DNA of 50,423 bases, taken from the NCBI RefSeq assembly GCF_017315755.1, contig NZ_JAFLRJ010000167.1:1-50423 (forward strand), given 5' to 3'. The first letter of the stretch is position 1. Every line of letters starts with the position of its first letter. Source of the DNA: Streptomyces beijiangensis. GTDB lineage: Bacteria; Actinomycetota; Actinomycetes; Streptomycetales; Streptomycetaceae. This document shows positions 17,707-25,725 of the stretch, in pieces. The translations under genes were made by a program, and so were the position numbers. The notes under the pieces were generated by a model. It saw only the letters and a list, made by a program, of their open reading frames with translations, made no database searches and was not told the origin of the DNA.

Positions 17707-18670
17707 ACAGCGGAACATCGCCGGGCTCCAAGTCGTCTCGCAGGCGGAGGAGCTTCACCGGGTGGCGCCATTTCCCGGCCGCATCCCGGGTGACGTCGGC
17801 CCGTACCTCTGCGACCAGTTCAGGTTTCACCAGTACGACCGGCAGCGCGTCCTTCACTTCCCAGCCGGAGGAGAACGTCTCTCCCGTCCATGGGTGCTCT
17901 CCGGCAGCGGCGACCAGTCTGGTGGACAGATCCGCGTTCACCGCAGGGGACAGCACACTGCTGCGGCCGGTGTAGTGCAGCCGTCCCGCGTCGTCGTAGC
18001 GGCCGAACAGCACCGTGCGCGGATCGGTCGTCGAACCGCTCACCGCCGCGATCACCGCGTCGGTGGTGTGCGCGGTCCGGTACTTCTTCCACCCCCGGCT
18101 GCCCGGCCGGTAGACACCGGTCGTCTTCTTGAAGACCAGGCCTTCCATGCCCACCTGCGACCACTCCAGCCAGCCGGCCGCGGTGTCCGGATCGGTGGTC
18201 GAGGGGCAGAGCGTCCAGGGTGCTGCCAGCGCGCGGTCGGTGAAGAGCCCTTCCAGGGCCGCCCGCCGTGCCTCGTAGGGCCGCGAGGTGAGGTCGGTGC
18301 CCAGGCGCAGCAGATCGAACACGACGAAATGAGCCGGCCATTGGGAGGCCAGCGTGGCAGCCCCGGCAGGGCTGCGGAGCAGGCGGCCGTGCAGTCGCTC
18401 GAACGCGATCCTGTCGCCGTCCCACACCACCAGTTCCCCGTCCAGGACGACGTCCGCCGGCAGGGCGTCCCCAGCCGCGGCGATCTCCGGGAATGCGTTT
18501 GTCATGTCGGTACCGCGTCGGGAGCGGATCACCACCTGGCCGTCCGGGTACCGGGCCACAAGAGCTCGATAGCCGTCCCACTTCGGCTCCGCCGCGTACC
18601 CCTTGGGCAGCACCGGATTGCTCACAGCCTCGGCGAGCATCGGCTCGGGCAGCGTCCAGACCATGGCCAA
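17696..18670 (-). CDS. ATP-dependent DNA ligase
   Basis: About 324 residues. The adenylation motif I is AAEPKWDGYRALV with the nucleophile Lys near 30; motif III/IIIa VVLDGELVVW and HFVVFDLL, motif IV EGLVFKK, and motif V WKKYRT follow. The C-terminal part is an OB-fold (LFGRYDDAGRLHYTGR). It resembles stand-alone actinobacterial LigC/LigD-ligase domains and may supply the ligase activity missing from the nearby polymerase-only gene. Either ATG 18670 or ATG 18664 may be used. It lies only about 60 bases from the IS256 left end. Confidence 0.92.
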   Translation of the reverse strand: MAMVWTLPEPMLAEAVSNPVLPKGYAAEPKWDGYRALVARYPDGQVVIRSRRGTDMTNAFPEIAAAGDALPADVVLDGELVVWDGDRIAFERLHGRLLRSPAGAATLASQWPAHFVVFDLLRLGTDLTSRPYEARRAALEGLFTDRALAAPWTLCPSTTDPDTAAGWLEWSQVGMEGLVFKKTTGVYRPGSRGWKKYRTAHTTDAVIAAVSGSTTDPRTVLFGRYDDAGRLHYTGRSSVLSPAVNADLSTRLVAAAGEHPWTGETFSSGWEVKDALPVVLVKPELVAEVRADVTRDAAGKWRHPVKLLRLRDDLEPGDVPLFTS

Positions 18671-18730
18671 CTGCTACCACGGCCACGACGCACGCGGAGA
18701 GCGCGGCGCGCTCTCCGCGCTCAGCGGGCC

Positions 18731-20157
18731 TGTCCTGATTTTCGTGTATGCCCCGGTGTGACCCGTACGGCATGAGACGAGGTCTCTGCCGGGAAGGATC
18801 ACGATGGGGATCAAGGAAGAACAGCCCCGTGACCGCAGCATCGTACGGACGGGGGCCGAGATGGCTCGACTGGCACAGACCGACCGGGAGTTGGCCGAAC
18901 ACCTGGTGAACCGGGCGCGGAGCGAGGGGGTGAACCTGGTCGGGGAGAACGGATTGCTCAAGGGGCTGGTGAAGCTGGTCCTGGAGGGCGCTTTGGAGGC
19001 GGAGATGACGGAGCATCTCGGCTACGAGAAGGGCGATCCGGCCGGCGCAGGGTCGGGCAACTCGCGCAACGGCACCTCCCGCAAACGGGTGTTGACAGAC
19101 GTCGGCGCGGTCGAACTGGAAGTGCCCCGAGATAGGGCGGGCAGCTTCAGTCCCGCGATTGTGCCCAAGCACGCCCGTCGGGTCGAAGGCTTTGACGAGG
19201 CGATTCTGTCCCTCTATGCCAAGGGTCTGACGACCGGGGAGATCCAGGCGCATCTGGCGGAGATCTACGACATCGACGTCTCGCGGGACCTGATCTCGCG
19301 GGCCACCGACAAGGTCACCGAGGAGCTGGAAGCCTGGCGCCAGCGGCCGCTGGACCGCGTCTACGCGGTGCTGATGATCGACGCGATCGTGCTGAAGATC
19401 AGGGACGGTGCGGTCGCGAACCGGCCGGTCTATATCGCGGTCGGGATCAATCTCGAGGGCGAGCGTGACGTGCTGGGCATGTGGGTAGGCTCCGGCGGCG
19501 AGGGCGCCAAGACCTGGATGGCCTGGCTCGCCGAGCTCAAGAACCGCGGCGTCGACGACGTACTGATCGCCTGCTGCGACGGCCTGAAAGGGCTCCCGGA
19601 CTCGATCTCCGCGATCTGGCCGCTGGCCGACGTCCAGCTCTGCGTGGTCCACATGGTCCGGGCCAGTCTCAAGTACGCCTCCACCAAGCACTGGTCGCAG
19701 ATCGCCAAGGAACTGCGGCAGGTCTACACGGCGGCGAACGCGGACGCCGCCGAGCAGCGGTTCGCCGAGTTCGAGGAGATCTGGGGAGCCCGCTACCCGG
19801 CCCTGATCGGGGTCTGGCGCAGAAGTTGGGAGCACTTCGTGATGTTCCTGCGATTCCCGCCGGAGATCCGCAAGATCGTCTACACCACCAACATGATCGA
19901 GTCCCTCAACTCCCGCTTCCGCCAGGCCACCCGAAGGCGCGGACACTTCCCCAACGAGGAGGCCGCCCTGAAGGTCCTCTACCTTGTGATCCGCGACCGC
20001 CAGCCCAACCGCCGCAACCCGACGGGCCGGACCTACAACTGGAAGGAAGCGATCAACGTCCTCGCCGGCTTCTACGGCGACCGCGTCATCGACAACCAGT
20101 AACACCGAACCAAACCCAAGCAACGTCAGCATCAGGGCTTACACGGAAAACAAGACA
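18731..20157 (+). mobile_element. IS256-family insertion sequence, apparently complete
   Basis: An element of about 1.43 kb. The left end (from 18731, TGTCCTGATTTTCGTGTA) and the reverse complement of the right end (from 20157, TGTCTTGTTTTCCGTGTA) form imperfect terminal inverted repeats of about 25-28 bp. It carries one full transposase gene. The 8-9 bases flanking each end do not match, so no target-site duplication is visible. This suggests recombination or deletion after insertion. Confidence 0.8.
18804..20102 (+). CDS. IS256-family (mutator-type) transposase
   Basis: A 432-residue intact transposase: N-terminal LVKLVLEGALEAEMTEHLGY, and VELEVPRDRAGSF. The DDE triad is readable as Asp in VLMIDAIVLKI, Asp in LIACCDGLKGL and Glu in TTNMIESLNSRFRQ. 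These are diagnostic of the mutator/IS256 superfamily. There is no frameshift or internal stop, so it may be functional. Confidence 0.97.
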   Translation: MGIKEEQPRDRSIVRTGAEMARLAQTDRELAEHLVNRARSEGVNLVGENGLLKGLVKLVLEGALEAEMTEHLGYEKGDPAGAGSGNSRNGTSRKRVLTDVGAVELEVPRDRAGSFSPAIVPKHARRVEGFDEAILSLYAKGLTTGEIQAHLAEIYDIDVSRDLISRATDKVTEELEAWRQRPLDRVYAVLMIDAIVLKIRDGAVANRPVYIAVGINLEGERDVLGMWVGSGGEGAKTWMAWLAELKNRGVDDVLIACCDGLKGLPDSISAIWPLADVQLCVVHMVRASLKYASTKHWSQIAKELRQVYTAANADAAEQRFAEFEEIWGARYPALIGVWRRSWEHFVMFLRFPPEIRKIVYTTNMIESLNSRFRQATRRRGHFPNEEAALKVLYLVIRDRQPNRRNPTGRTYNWKEAINVLAGFYGDRVIDNQ

Positions 20158-20159
20158 CA

Positions 20160-20420
20160 CCCCAAGACGATTTCCATGGGGAAGAGTACTCGCTTGATGA
20201 GATCGTGCAATTTGTTCATGGGCACACGGGAGGTGGAAATCCGGCGATGGGTAGGCCGAGTCCAACGGAAATTGAGACGACTTTGCGCAAGGCTGGACCG
20301 GTTCGCATCGGAAAGCAGAACGCTGCCCAGTTTGACCACGGCGGTGTCAGGGTGATTGTCAACTATGATTTGCCGTGGAAGAGTACGGCGTACTATCCCG
20401 GTTCGCTTGGAAAGCCGTGA
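20160..20420 (+). pseudogene. C-terminal tail of a polymorphic toxin, 5' part lost at the IS256 boundary
   Basis: An open frame runs from the IS right end to TGA 20420, about 86 residues, with no plausible start of its own before a GTG at 20205. It reads DDFHGEEYSLDEIVQFV, HGHTGGGNPAMGRPSPTEIE, FDHGGVRVIVNYDLPWKSTA and YYPGS. The style (short, basic/aromatic C-terminal nuclease-like domain ending the frame, directly overlapped by a small gene) is that of RHS/CDI toxin tips; it resembles DUF4258/BECR-fold RNase-like toxins, but that is a guess. The next gene overlaps its stop as GTGA, as toxin-immunity pairs often do. Confidence 0.55.
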
Positions 20421-20884
20421 CTACCGTGCCAGACTCAAACTTGTCCTGGATTTCTGGACAGCTATCGCTCGACGACCTTCGTGCGCTGGAGAGGGTGACT
20501 ATCCAGATGTCCAACCAGCGAGGCATCACCCTCACGCATCTATTGGCTTCGTGGAAGGCTCACGTAGAGAAGCTTGAGTCGGATATCTCGTTGCCCAGCT
20601 CAGACAGGTCGGTATGGGGGGCACATGATTTGATCGCCGCGTTGATTATCCGAGATTCAATCCAAGATGGATTGGGTGCGCTCGATGCTCCGCTGAGGTC
20701 ACGATTTGACAGCCTACTCTCGGAAGTCGATGAGCGCTTTACCTCCTTTACTGAGCCGGATGCCCTGCTCCGTATTGAAAAGGTGCACGCTCGCCCTGAG
20801 GGTGAACGTGAGTGGTGGTGGAAGCGCATTCCGGCGGCTGGGCCAGCGCGCGAAGAGGTAATTCTCTACAGCGGGCTTGATTAG
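20417..20884 (+). CDS. Candidate immunity protein for the preceding toxin tail
   Basis: About 155 residues from GTG 20417 (GTGA overlap with the toxin stop; GGAAAG lies just upstream). The protein is acidic and cytosolic in appearance, with no signal peptide or transmembrane segment; recognisable pieces include SLDDLRALERVTIQMSNQRG and EREWWWKRIPAAGPAREEV. I do not recognise a family. Its size, coupling to the toxin fragment and lower GC than the surrounding core genes support an immunity role. A terminator follows. Confidence 0.55.
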   Translation: MTTVPDSNLSWISGQLSLDDLRALERVTIQMSNQRGITLTHLLASWKAHVEKLESDISLPSSDRSVWGAHDLIAALIIRDSIQDGLGALDAPLRSRFDSLLSEVDERFTSFTEPDALLRIEKVHARPEGEREWWWKRIPAAGPAREEVILYSGLD

Positions 20885-20910
20885 CAGTCCATGGAATGAG
20901 CGTGATCTAT

Positions 20911-20947
20911 AGAAGCCCTCCCTGCGGTCGCCCTGGGGAGGGCTTCT
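20911..20947 (+). terminator. Terminator after the first candidate immunity gene
   Basis: Perfect 12-bp stem (20911-20922 with 20936-20947) with a 13-base loop, 27 bases after the stop codon at 20884. Confidence 0.7.
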
Positions 20948-21049
20948 GGGCGTCGCAGGTTGGGCCACGCGCTCAGAGCTCGTAACAGGATCTTGTTGAA
21001 CGGCGCCGGTGGGGCGTGACTTGTGTGACGATCGGGCCGTTCGTGGTCT

Positions 21050-21145
21050 GTGACGACTCGGCCGTGGATCGTGGATGACAACTTATGGGCGCTCATCGAG
21101 CCGCTGCTACCGCCCTGGCCCCAGCCTCGAGATGCACGCATACAC
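21050..21145 (+). pseudogene. IS5-family transposase N-terminal fragment
   Basis: The translated start MTTRPWIVDDNLWALIEPLL, continuing PPWPQP, matches the N-terminus of streptomycete IS5-type transposases. Similarity is lost after about 30 codons and the frame continues into unrelated sequence. It is a remnant only. Confidence 0.65.
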
Positions 21146-21248
21146 ACCACCAGTCAGCAGGCTTTATGTCCCACGTGCAACCGACGGCCTGCTTCCGTAA
21201 CCGCAGCCTGCCGACCCCGCCAACGGTTCGGTAGCGTCCACGCTCTAC

Positions 21249-21392
21249 CGAGGCATCCGCGCCCTCAGGTCATCGATGAGAGCCGTCCACGCTTCCTGCG
21301 CGACCACGGGGAGGCATGGCGAATCAATCGCCGACTATCGAGCAAATTGTGAGTACGGCGATGACCTTGTCTTCAATCCGGCTCCCAGGTAG
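21249..21392 (+). pseudogene. Possible second toxin tail remnant
   Basis: A frame without a start ends at TAG 21392, 12 bases before the next gene. Its last part reads HGESIADYRANCEYGDDLVF followed by NPAPR. The position directly before a small immunity-like gene is the main argument; the residue pattern alone is not diagnostic. It could instead be random open sequence between an IS fragment and the next gene. Confidence 0.3.
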
Positions 21393-21403
21393 CAGGTGGA
21401 ACT

Positions 21404-21733
21404 ATGGAACTGCATGAACGACTTGCTGACGTGCGTAGACGTCCATGCGCATACGGCCTCAGCACACTCGGTGAAGTGGTCGCATTTCTGACGGGCATTG
21501 ACGCTGCGACTGATTGGCGACTCCTGGAAGGATTCCGGGAATTCCTGGCAGCTAAGTCGGGGCTTGGCGCGAATCTCGCGTTGCCAGTATTGCTGGTCAG
21601 GATCGCCTATCCCGGTACGGGTAATGATTTCGGGGTGGCGGCCATGCGTGAAGAGAGCGTGCAAGCAGTAACTGTGCTCTTCGATGAGCTGGAAGCATTC
21701 TTGGAAGCGGAGCGCTTGCGCGATTCGAAGTGA
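21404..21733 (+). CDS. Hypothetical protein, candidate orphan immunity protein
   Basis: 109 residues from ATG 21404, with AGGTGGA upstream. The sequence MELHERLADVRRRPCAYGLS, then EVVAFLTGIDAATDW, and a helical acidic C-terminus (VTVLFDELEAFLEAE) suggest a small soluble alpha-rich protein. I do not recognise the family. It stands in the orphan toxin/immunity array and is followed by a very strong hairpin, so immunity is a reasonable but unproven role. Confidence 0.5.
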   Translation: MELHERLADVRRRPCAYGLSTLGEVVAFLTGIDAATDWRLLEGFREFLAAKSGLGANLALPVLLVRIAYPGTGNDFGVAAMREESVQAVTVLFDELEAFLEAERLRDSK

Positions 21734-21750
21734 TCTCGTCCGGTCTCTGC

Positions 21751-21798
21751 ACCGCAGAAGCCCCACCCGAACCATGGTTCGGGTGGGGCTTCTGCGGT
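21751..21798. terminator. 48-bp perfect palindrome, bidirectional terminator
   Basis: Two 24-base arms (21751-21774 and 21775-21798) are exact reverse complements meeting at CCATGG. It lies 18 bases after the stop of the plus-strand gene and 28 bases beyond the stop of the convergent integrase gene, so it can terminate both. It also sits next to the left attachment-like repeat. Confidence 0.8.
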
Positions 21799-21800
21799 GT

Positions 21801-21824
21801 CTGACGGCAGTAGTTGACGGCAAC
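21801..21824 (+). repeat. Left att-like repeat of the integrative element
   Basis: CTGACGGCAGTAG followed by TTGACGGCAAC. The same sequence with one indel/substitution recurs in direct orientation at 28347-28369, just past the NUDIX gene. The pair brackets the int-xis-repSA-NUDIX segment. They may be attL/attR cores or integrase arm sites; no tRNA gene is visible beside either. Confidence 0.45.
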
Positions 21825-21825
21825 G

Positions 21826-23130
21826 TCAGCGGACGGGGGTTGCGCAGAGGGGTGGTGCGTTGCCGTCGTCGGGCTTGTCGGTGATCTCGGTGGGGGCTCG
21901 GAGGGCGTTACCAAGAAGGTCGATGGCGTCGCGCTGGAGGCGGAGTCGGACGTGAGCGTAGACGGTGGCGGTGACGCCGATGTGGGCGTGGCCCAACAGT
22001 TCCTTGATCACGACGAGTTCGACGCCCTGCTCCAGGAGGAGGGTTGCCGCCGAGTGGCGGAGGTCGTGGAAGCGAATGCGGCGGAGCCCGGCCCGGTGGA
22101 GCAGGGTGTTGAAGTGGCGGGTGAGGGTGGCTCCTTCGATCGGGGCGCCGTCGGGACGGGTGAAGACGTAGCCGCTCGCCTTCCAGCCGGTCCCCGCCGC
22201 TTCGCGTTCCTGATGCTGGCGGTGGCGGTGCTGTTCGAGGGATCGCATGCACTCGGTGGGCAGGGCGATTCGCCGCTCCGAGCTCTGGGTCTTGGTCGGG
22301 AGGGCGGTGAGGCCGCCGCTGTTGGTGCGTTGGAGGGTGCGGCGGATGCCGGCGGTTCCGCCGGCCAGGTCGAGGTCTTCCCAGCGTAGGCCGAGGAGTT
22401 CGCCCTTGCGGAGCCCGGTGCGCAGCGCGAGTTCGAACAGCGCGTGCAACCGGTGTCCGCGCGCGGCGGCAAGGAAATGGCGCGCTTCGTCGGCGGTGAG
22501 GGGTTCGAAGCGGCGGGGTCGGGGTGTGCCGGTGCGGACGTTGCGTGGGATCTCCTCCTCGCGCACTGCGTGCTCCAGTGCGGACTTGAGCACCGAGTGC
22601 ACGTAGGCCAGGGTCAGCGCTGAGAGCCGCTTCGAGCAGCACGTTCCAGCGGCGCAGCAGCGGGACTGGTCGCGGGCGGTGTCGAGGCCGCGTGCGCAGC
22701 ACTGGCAGGTGGTGCGGAGTTGGTTGAGCCAGGTGCGGACGTCCTTGGCGGTGAGCCTGGCGAGCTTCTTCTTGCCCAGTCCGGGGATGAGGTAGAGCCG
22801 GGCGACGGCGGTGTAGCGGGTGTGGGTGTTCTCGCGGAGTTGGTGGACGGCGACGTTCTGAAGCCAGTACGTCAGGTAAGCGGCCAGGCCGCCCTGCGCG
22901 GAGGGGGCGGGGAGGCCGCGGTTGCTGGCGGCGATCTTCTCGGTGAGTTTGGCGAGGGCTTCCCTGCGGGTGGTGGCGTAGACGCGGACGCGGCGGCGGG
23001 TGTTGCCGGGGGCCAGGACGTATCCGGCGGCTTCCCAGCGGCCGTCTTTGCGCTGGTAGACGGTCCCGTCGCCGTTGGCGCGGACACTGCGGGAGGTGGT
23101 GCTGGGGGTGGGGTCGGCGTCGGCGGTCAT
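21826..23130 (-). CDS. int: Tyrosine recombinase (pSAM2/AICE-type integrase)
   Basis: A 434-residue phage-type integrase. The N-terminal arm-binding domain (NGDGTVYQRKDGRWEAAGYV) is followed by a SAM-like core-binding domain holding a Cys-rich insert (CQCCARG and CCAAGTCC) common in actinomycete integrases. Catalytic residues are visible: Arg in RTGLRKGELLGLRW, HDLRHSAATLLL, LLGHAHIGVTA and the nucleophile Tyr in VYAHV. It should catalyse site-specific integration and excision of the surrounding element. The start ATG overlaps the xis stop (ATGA), and the gene ends 2 bases from the left att-like repeat. Confidence 0.94.
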   Translation of the reverse strand: MTADADPTPSTTSRSVRANGDGTVYQRKDGRWEAAGYVLAPGNTRRRVRVYATTRREALAKLTEKIAASNRGLPAPSAQGGLAAYLTYWLQNVAVHQLRENTHTRYTAVARLYLIPGLGKKKLARLTAKDVRTWLNQLRTTCQCCARGLDTARDQSRCCAAGTCCSKRLSALTLAYVHSVLKSALEHAVREEEIPRNVRTGTPRPRRFEPLTADEARHFLAAARGHRLHALFELALRTGLRKGELLGLRWEDLDLAGGTAGIRRTLQRTNSGGLTALPTKTQSSERRIALPTECMRSLEQHRHRQHQEREAAGTGWKASGYVFTRPDGAPIEGATLTRHFNTLLHRAGLRRIRFHDLRHSAATLLLEQGVELVVIKELLGHAHIGVTATVYAHVRLRLQRDAIDLLGNALRAPTEITDKPDDGNAPPLCATPVR

Positions 23131-23315
23131 CAGGCTGCCTCTTCGAGGTGGTGGTGGACGAGGACGGTCAGGGCGTTGGTGGGGATGCGGCGGGCGCGGC
23201 CGATGGTGATGGAGGCGAGCTGTCGGGTGCGGATGAGGTCGTAGACGGTGGAGCGGCTGATTTTGAGGCGCGCCATGACCTCGGGGACGGTGAGGAGTTC
23301 GGCGTCGGTGGTCAC
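23130..23315 (-). CDS. xis: Excisionase, helix-turn-helix (MerR/Xis-like)
   Basis: A 61-residue protein with the excisionase fold: LLTVPEVMARLKISRSTVYDL, then RTRQLASITIGRARRIPTNAL. Such proteins bend DNA near att sites and bias the integrase toward excision. The GTG start overlaps the repSA stop (GTGA) and its stop overlaps int, so repSA-xis-int is one coupled operon, as in pSAM2. Confidence 0.9.
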   Translation of the reverse strand: MTTDAELLTVPEVMARLKISRSTVYDLIRTRQLASITIGRARRIPTNALTVLVHHHLEEAA

Positions 23316-24991
23316 GCGGTCGCCTCCGACTGGAAAGGGGCGATCAACGGACCAGTGGAGTGACCAGCCTGGTCACCGGAGCGCCGCGCCTGCCGGGGAC
23401 GGATCGGTTGCTCGGGCCGAGGCTTGGGTGCAGCGGCCAGGAGGTCGGCGAGATGGGCGTGTTCAGGCAGGAGGCCGGTTCCGGTGTACTGCCAGTGCGA
23501 GATCACCAGGGTTGTGTCCGTGTGACCGTGCTGCCCGCCTTCCCTGCGGTGACCGTTGCGGTGATCGGCGTCGGGGTCGGTGTGACCGGCGGTCAGGTCA
23601 CGGTGGTCATCGCGGTCACTGCGCCGGTCAGTGGCCGACTGGCCGTCATCGGCTCGCTCCGGGGCGTCGTTTTGGCGGCTGCGCCAGGCGGTGCGTTCGG
23701 CGCGTAGGTGGGCCAGAGTGGTGGAGTAGTGGCGGGTGCGGGTGGAGAAGTGGCCTCGGAAGCCGAGCATGTGGGCCCACTGGCGCAGCCGCAGGTGGGC
23801 GTGCTCGGGTCGCACACCGAGGTGCCAGGCGGTGTGGATCATGCGGCGGGCGTGGTCGGTGAGCTCATGCTGGGCGAGTTCGGCAAGGAAGGGGAGTCGG
23901 CGGTCGAGGGTGCCGGTGGTGGTCTCGGCTCCATTGGTGGCGTACTTGGCGATGTAGGCGGCGACGTGCCGGTCGGTGACGGGTCCGTCGCCGGTGAAGT
24001 CGGTGCTGCGGATCGCGCGGACGTCGATCTGCCGCCCGAACCGGAACGCCGAGGGCTTCGGCTGCTGTGACCCGTCGGCCGTCGCTGTCTCGGAGGGGTG
24101 TTGGTGCTGGACGCGGGTGCGCTTGGCGGCGGCGCGGACGGCGTGGTCGAGGAGTTCTGTGGTGGCCCAGGCAGGCGGAGTGCTGGCGGGGCCGGTGGGT
24201 CAGTCGATGCGGATCACGGTGTGGAAGTGGATCTGGCCGCGTTTCTGGTACTCGGCGACCTTGGCGTACGACAGGGTCGCGTGGTGGCGCAGGGTGCGCT
24301 GGGTGAGTCCGGCGGCGTGGGCGATCTCGCGGCGCAGGTGGGTGGTGAAGCGAGCCCACAGCGCGGGGGCGTGGGCGTTCCACAGCACCGCGCCGGTGTA
24401 GTCGTAGCGCTGCGGGTTCAGCGGCGTGCCGAGGAACGGGTCGCCGTCGCCGTGCCGGGTGCCGCAGACACACGAGGCCGCACCGGGCTGATTGTGGACG
24501 GGGCCGAAGCCGGGGGCGGTGAGGGTCGCGAAGACGCGCGGATGGGTGGCGACGGTGGCCGGGACGGTCTTCCCGCCGCGCAGTCCGGCGGCGATGAGCT
24601 GATAGGTGTCGTAGCGGTAGCGGGTGGAGCAGGCCGGGCAGCGCGCGGCGCGGCGATTGCCGCAGCGCACCAGGAGTTCGCCTGCGGGCAGGTGGCGGGT
24701 GTCGAGGTGGTCGAGGATCTGGCCGGTAGCGGTGTCGAGGCGGGTGCGGTGCCCGGTCATCCGGATGGGACGTGCGCAGCCGCCCAGCGAGCCGATCTGC
24801 CGGGCCAGGGGCGCGAGGTGTCCGGCGGCAGCGAGCTTGGCCAGCCTGGCGGTCAGCCGCGCCCGGCGTTCCAGCGCCGAGCCCCCGTTCGCGGATGTAT
24901 TCGCCTTCGGGGTGTGCGCTGGTGCGGCGAACGTCGTGTTCGAGATCGCGGACGTGGTTGTGGGGGACGGGAGTTGGAGCTGTGCGGGCAT
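23312..24991 (-). pseudogene. repSA: RepSA-type replication initiator interrupted by an in-frame TGA
   Basis: From ATG 24991 (GGAGG upstream) the frame runs MPAQLQLPSPTTTSAISNTT and on through rolling-circle initiator-like motifs (VRCGNRRAARCPACSTRYRYD, VFATLTAPGFGPVH, and GQIHFHTVIRID with the HFH metal motif) to a TGA at 24200-24202. Beyond it, the same frame stays open for about 296 codons and keeps RepSA content: RFGRQIDVRAIRSTDFTGDG, HVAAYIAKYATNGAE, HLGVRPEHAHLRLRQWAHML, GFRGHFSTRTRHYS. In homologues I would expect Gly (GGA) where TGA stands. The full product would be about 559 residues. The remnant may be non-functional, or give a truncated protein of about 263 residues. Confidence 0.88.
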
Positions 24992-25302
24992 GGGGACAGA
25001 CCTCCGGCAGGAGTCGGGAGAAGAGGAGAGGTGCCTGAGGGGCGACCCGAGAGGCGTCAGTGCGCGAGGGGCCGGGGCGTGCGATGGCGGGCGCAGGCGG
25101 TGGTCAGGGGACATCTTCCCTGGTCAGCGGTGCTGCCCTGCGGCGGTGCGTGAAAGTAGCATCGCTCCAAGCGCGCATTCAAGTACATCCCTCCTCATCT
25201 ATTTCGGTGGCCGGTGGGGACGCGCGTACTGTGGCCCCGGACTTCCGTTTTGGACGGGCCGGATTTCGGTGGTAATGGCGCAGAGAAGGCGGGTGACCTG
25301 CG
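24992..25302. promoter_or_regulatory. Divergent control region between repSA and the GntR regulator
   Basis: About 310 bp without a convincing gene. It separates the minus-strand repSA operon from the plus-strand GntR-type regulator and should hold both promoters and operator sites. No exact inverted repeat long enough to name as an operator was found by eye. Confidence 0.4.
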
Positions 25303-25725
25303 GTGACGGTCGGGCGGCGGGGGCGCCGGCCGGCGGGTAGCACGGTGCTGCTGACGTTCGAGGTCATCGCCGAGGCCCTGCGGGAGCGGATCTCCTCCGG
25401 CGGGCTGAACCCGGGGGACGCGCTGCCGACGCAGGCCGTGTTGATGGCGGAGTTCGGGGCCTCCAGCCTGTCCGTGCAGAAGGCCATGGCCCTGCTGAAG
25501 CAGGACGGCTACGCGATCTCCCGCCCCGGCAAGGGAGCCTTCGTCGCTCACCCTCACGTCGCCGGTGACTCAGGTGACGGGGAGGCGGGGAAGACGCCCG
25601 TCGGCGGGACGTCGGCGCGCGTCGCGGCACTGGAACGGGCACTTACCGAGACGCTTGATCAGCTCACCGCTCTGCTGGCCCGCGTGGAGGCCCTGGAAGC
25701 GGCCGGCACCGAGCGAGGCTGCTGA
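25303..25725 (+). CDS. GntR-family regulator, KorSA-like
   Basis: A 140-residue protein with a GntR winged helix: TFEVIAEALRERISSGGLNP, GDALPTQAVLMAEFGASSLS, and LLKQDGYAISRPGKGAFVA. After it comes a short C-terminal coiled-coil-like tail (ARVAALERALTETLDQLTAL, LARVEALEAA) rather than a full effector domain. Its position next to repSA-xis-int is that of KorSA-type repressors of AICE replication and transfer genes. GTG 25303 is used as start. Confidence 0.8.
   Translation: MTVGRRGRRPAGSTVLLTFEVIAEALRERISSGGLNPGDALPTQAVLMAEFGASSLSVQKAMALLKQDGYAISRPGKGAFVAHPHVAGDSGDGEAGKTPVGGTSARVAALERALTETLDQLTALLARVEALEAAGTERGC

Noticed and set aside
17820..20132. Minus-strand frame of 770 codons across the ligase and IS256
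   Set aside because: It spans two unrelated genes on both strands and has no recognisable content; an artefact of GC bias.
18722..20166. Target-site duplication around the IS256 element
   Set aside because: The 8-9 bases at each side (CAGCGGGCC and CACCCCAA) do not match.
24200..24202. TGA in repSA as a selenocysteine codon
   Set aside because: No SECIS-like structure was evident and RepSA proteins are not selenoproteins; a nonsense change is simpler.
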